64,000 nt of DNA from an uncultured Lachnospiraceae bacterium. GTDB lineage: Bacteria > Bacillota > Clostridia > Lachnospirales > Lachnospiraceae. The stretch covers positions 18,082-82,081 of the forward strand of contig CACYXH010000010.1 of assembly GCA_902778245.1 (NCBI GenBank), given 5' to 3'. The translations under genes and the position numbers were made by a program. Positions 63,640-64,000 of the stretch are shown piece after piece. The first letter of the stretch is position 1; every line of letters begins with the position of its first letter. The notes beneath the pieces are model-generated. The model did no database searches and had not been told where the DNA came from. It saw nothing but the letters and a program-made list of their open reading frames with translations.

Positions 63640-63858
63640 TTACTGTTCCTCTTTTTTATCAGGAACAAATTCCATGATATCTCCCACATCACAATTCAAA
63701 GCAGAACATATCTTTGACAGAATCTCTGTACTTACATTTTCATCTTTTGATAATCGAGACATCGTTGTTGTACTAACTCCTGTCATTGCACGCAAATCTT
63801 TCTTCATCATTTCTTTATCAATTAACAATTTCCACAATTTCTTGTAACTAACTGCCAT
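63640..63858 (-). CDS. Small XRE/HTH_26-type regulator at head of BREX operon
   Basis: 72-aa single-domain HTH: YKKLWKLLIDKEMMKKDLRA, MTGVSTTTMSRLSKDENVST, EILSKICSALNCDVGDIMEF, the YozG/HTH_26 pattern. It is unlike the WYL-domain BrxR regulators of other BREX loci. It likely controls the operon, with the palindromes at 63914-64000 as candidate operators. Start preceded by TGAGGTG. Confidence 0.9.
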   Translation of the reverse strand: MAVSYKKLWKLLIDKEMMKKDLRAMTGVSTTTMSRLSKDENVSTEILSKICSALNCDVGDIMEFVPDKKEEQ

Positions 63859-63885
63859 TTTTTCACCTCAATCTTATTTGCTTGA

Positions 63886-63914
63886 AATATCTGTTCACAT
63901 GCCTCAATTGTAAA
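63886..63914 (-). promoter_or_regulatory. Possible BREX operon promoter
   Basis: On the minus strand TTTACA (63914-63909) and GATATT (63891-63886), 17 bases apart, about 28 bases before the HTH start. The -10 is imperfect. Confidence 0.4.
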
Positions 63915-64000
63915 ACGAGATGCAACCCCTCTCGTTCCGGCCTGAGGCCATAGTGGATTGAAATTGAACACTTCCCGGGAGGTTGCATCCCGGCTTACAA
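63914..64000. other. Palindrome-rich end region with CRISPR-repeat-like motif
   Basis: Contains AACGAGA-N9-TCTCGTT (63914-63936), GGCC-TGA-GGCC (63939-63949), then GTGGATTGAAAT (63953-63964), which is the usual 3' end of type I-C repeats, followed by 36 bases to the window edge, a normal spacer length. GATGCAACC and GGTTGCATC also form an inverted pair. Only one copy is visible. It may be the first repeat of a CRISPR array or operators of the BREX HTH. Confidence 0.35.

Larger units (their letters stand above)
40540..64000. mobile_element. Integrase-marked defence island (left end; right end outside window)
   Basis: Begins next to clpB with tyrosine integrase and an excisionase-like gene, then an XRE regulator and the BREX operon with accessory genes. 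Composition is lower in G+C than the flanking backbone: hand count of 44521-44580 gives 17 G/C of 60, against 30 of 60 for backbone 37201-37260. No conjugation genes are seen here. The right boundary is not in view. Confidence 0.65.

Noticed and set aside
63882-63888. Second TTGAAAT as a preceding CRISPR repeat end
   Set aside because: Spacing of 76 bases and no similarity upstream of it; chance match.

Overview
The window looks like chromosomal DNA of a Lachnospiraceae-type member of the Clostridia. The evidence is the roughly 50% G+C backbone, strong Gram-positive ribosome binding sites, and a set of small families typical of that group (DUF3793, DUF2325, DUF3877, DUF4250, DUF6062). It also carries a group-B-like monomeric [FeFe] hydrogenase, type III pantothenate kinase and a CIRCE-controlled clpB. 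No rRNA or tRNA gene was seen.

The backbone, about 1-40.45 kb, is mostly housekeeping, with many genes on the minus strand. It begins with a truncated Mrp/NBP35 ATPase and coaBC. A decayed accessory patch at 4.2-7.3 kb follows, holding a broken XRE regulator, a 33-residue stub of an AAA ATPase, and DinJ/YafQ and BrnT/BrnA toxin-antitoxin pairs on either side of a lone cobalamin methyltransferase gene. Next come an ECF S component with coaX, an aminopeptidase P, an MBL-fold hydrolase, a phosphoribosyltransferase, a TrmH-type methyltransferase and a DUF6062 gene with an amber codon. A DUF2325-DUF3793-flavodoxin cluster lies behind a promoter with a DtxR-box-like palindrome. Two MATE exporters, a LacI regulator, a TrxB-like flavoprotein, the hydrogenase, glyA, a CPBP protease, a Ser/Thr kinase with a large anchored surface protein, argS, rarA, a polysaccharide deacetylase, an Ldh-type dehydrogenase, a DUF4250 gene and clpB complete it. 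A probable non-coding RNA (19.5-19.8 kb), a dispersed palindromic repeat (18.4 and 24.9 kb) and a 159-bp MITE-like element (25.1 kb) lie between genes.

From about 40.5 kb to the right edge is a lower-G+C defence island. A Tn916-type integrase, an excisionase-like gene and an XRE regulator mark its left end. Then, all on the minus strand and reading from right to left, comes a BREX type 1 operon of about 20 kb: HTH regulator, brxA, brxB, brxC, [membrane-anchored protein, SEFIR protein], pglX, [zinc-ribbon protein, unknown 263-aa protein, AlbA_2/Schlafen-like ATPase], pglZ, brxL, and a TrlF-like PHP/SMC-type ATPase. Gaps are 4-37 bases and three junctions overlap or nearly do, so co-transcription is likely.

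BREX methylates host DNA through PglX and blocks phage with the BrxC/PglZ/BrxL machinery. The five inserted genes and the terminal TrlF gene look like nested accessory defence modules. They are the most promising place for an undescribed system: a SEFIR sensor or effector paired with a membrane protein, and a zinc-ribbon protein overlapping a protein of unknown fold. pglX itself carries an internal low-G+C segment, suggesting exchange of its specificity region. The last 90 bases hold several palindromes and a CRISPR-repeat-like motif that is cut off by the window edge.
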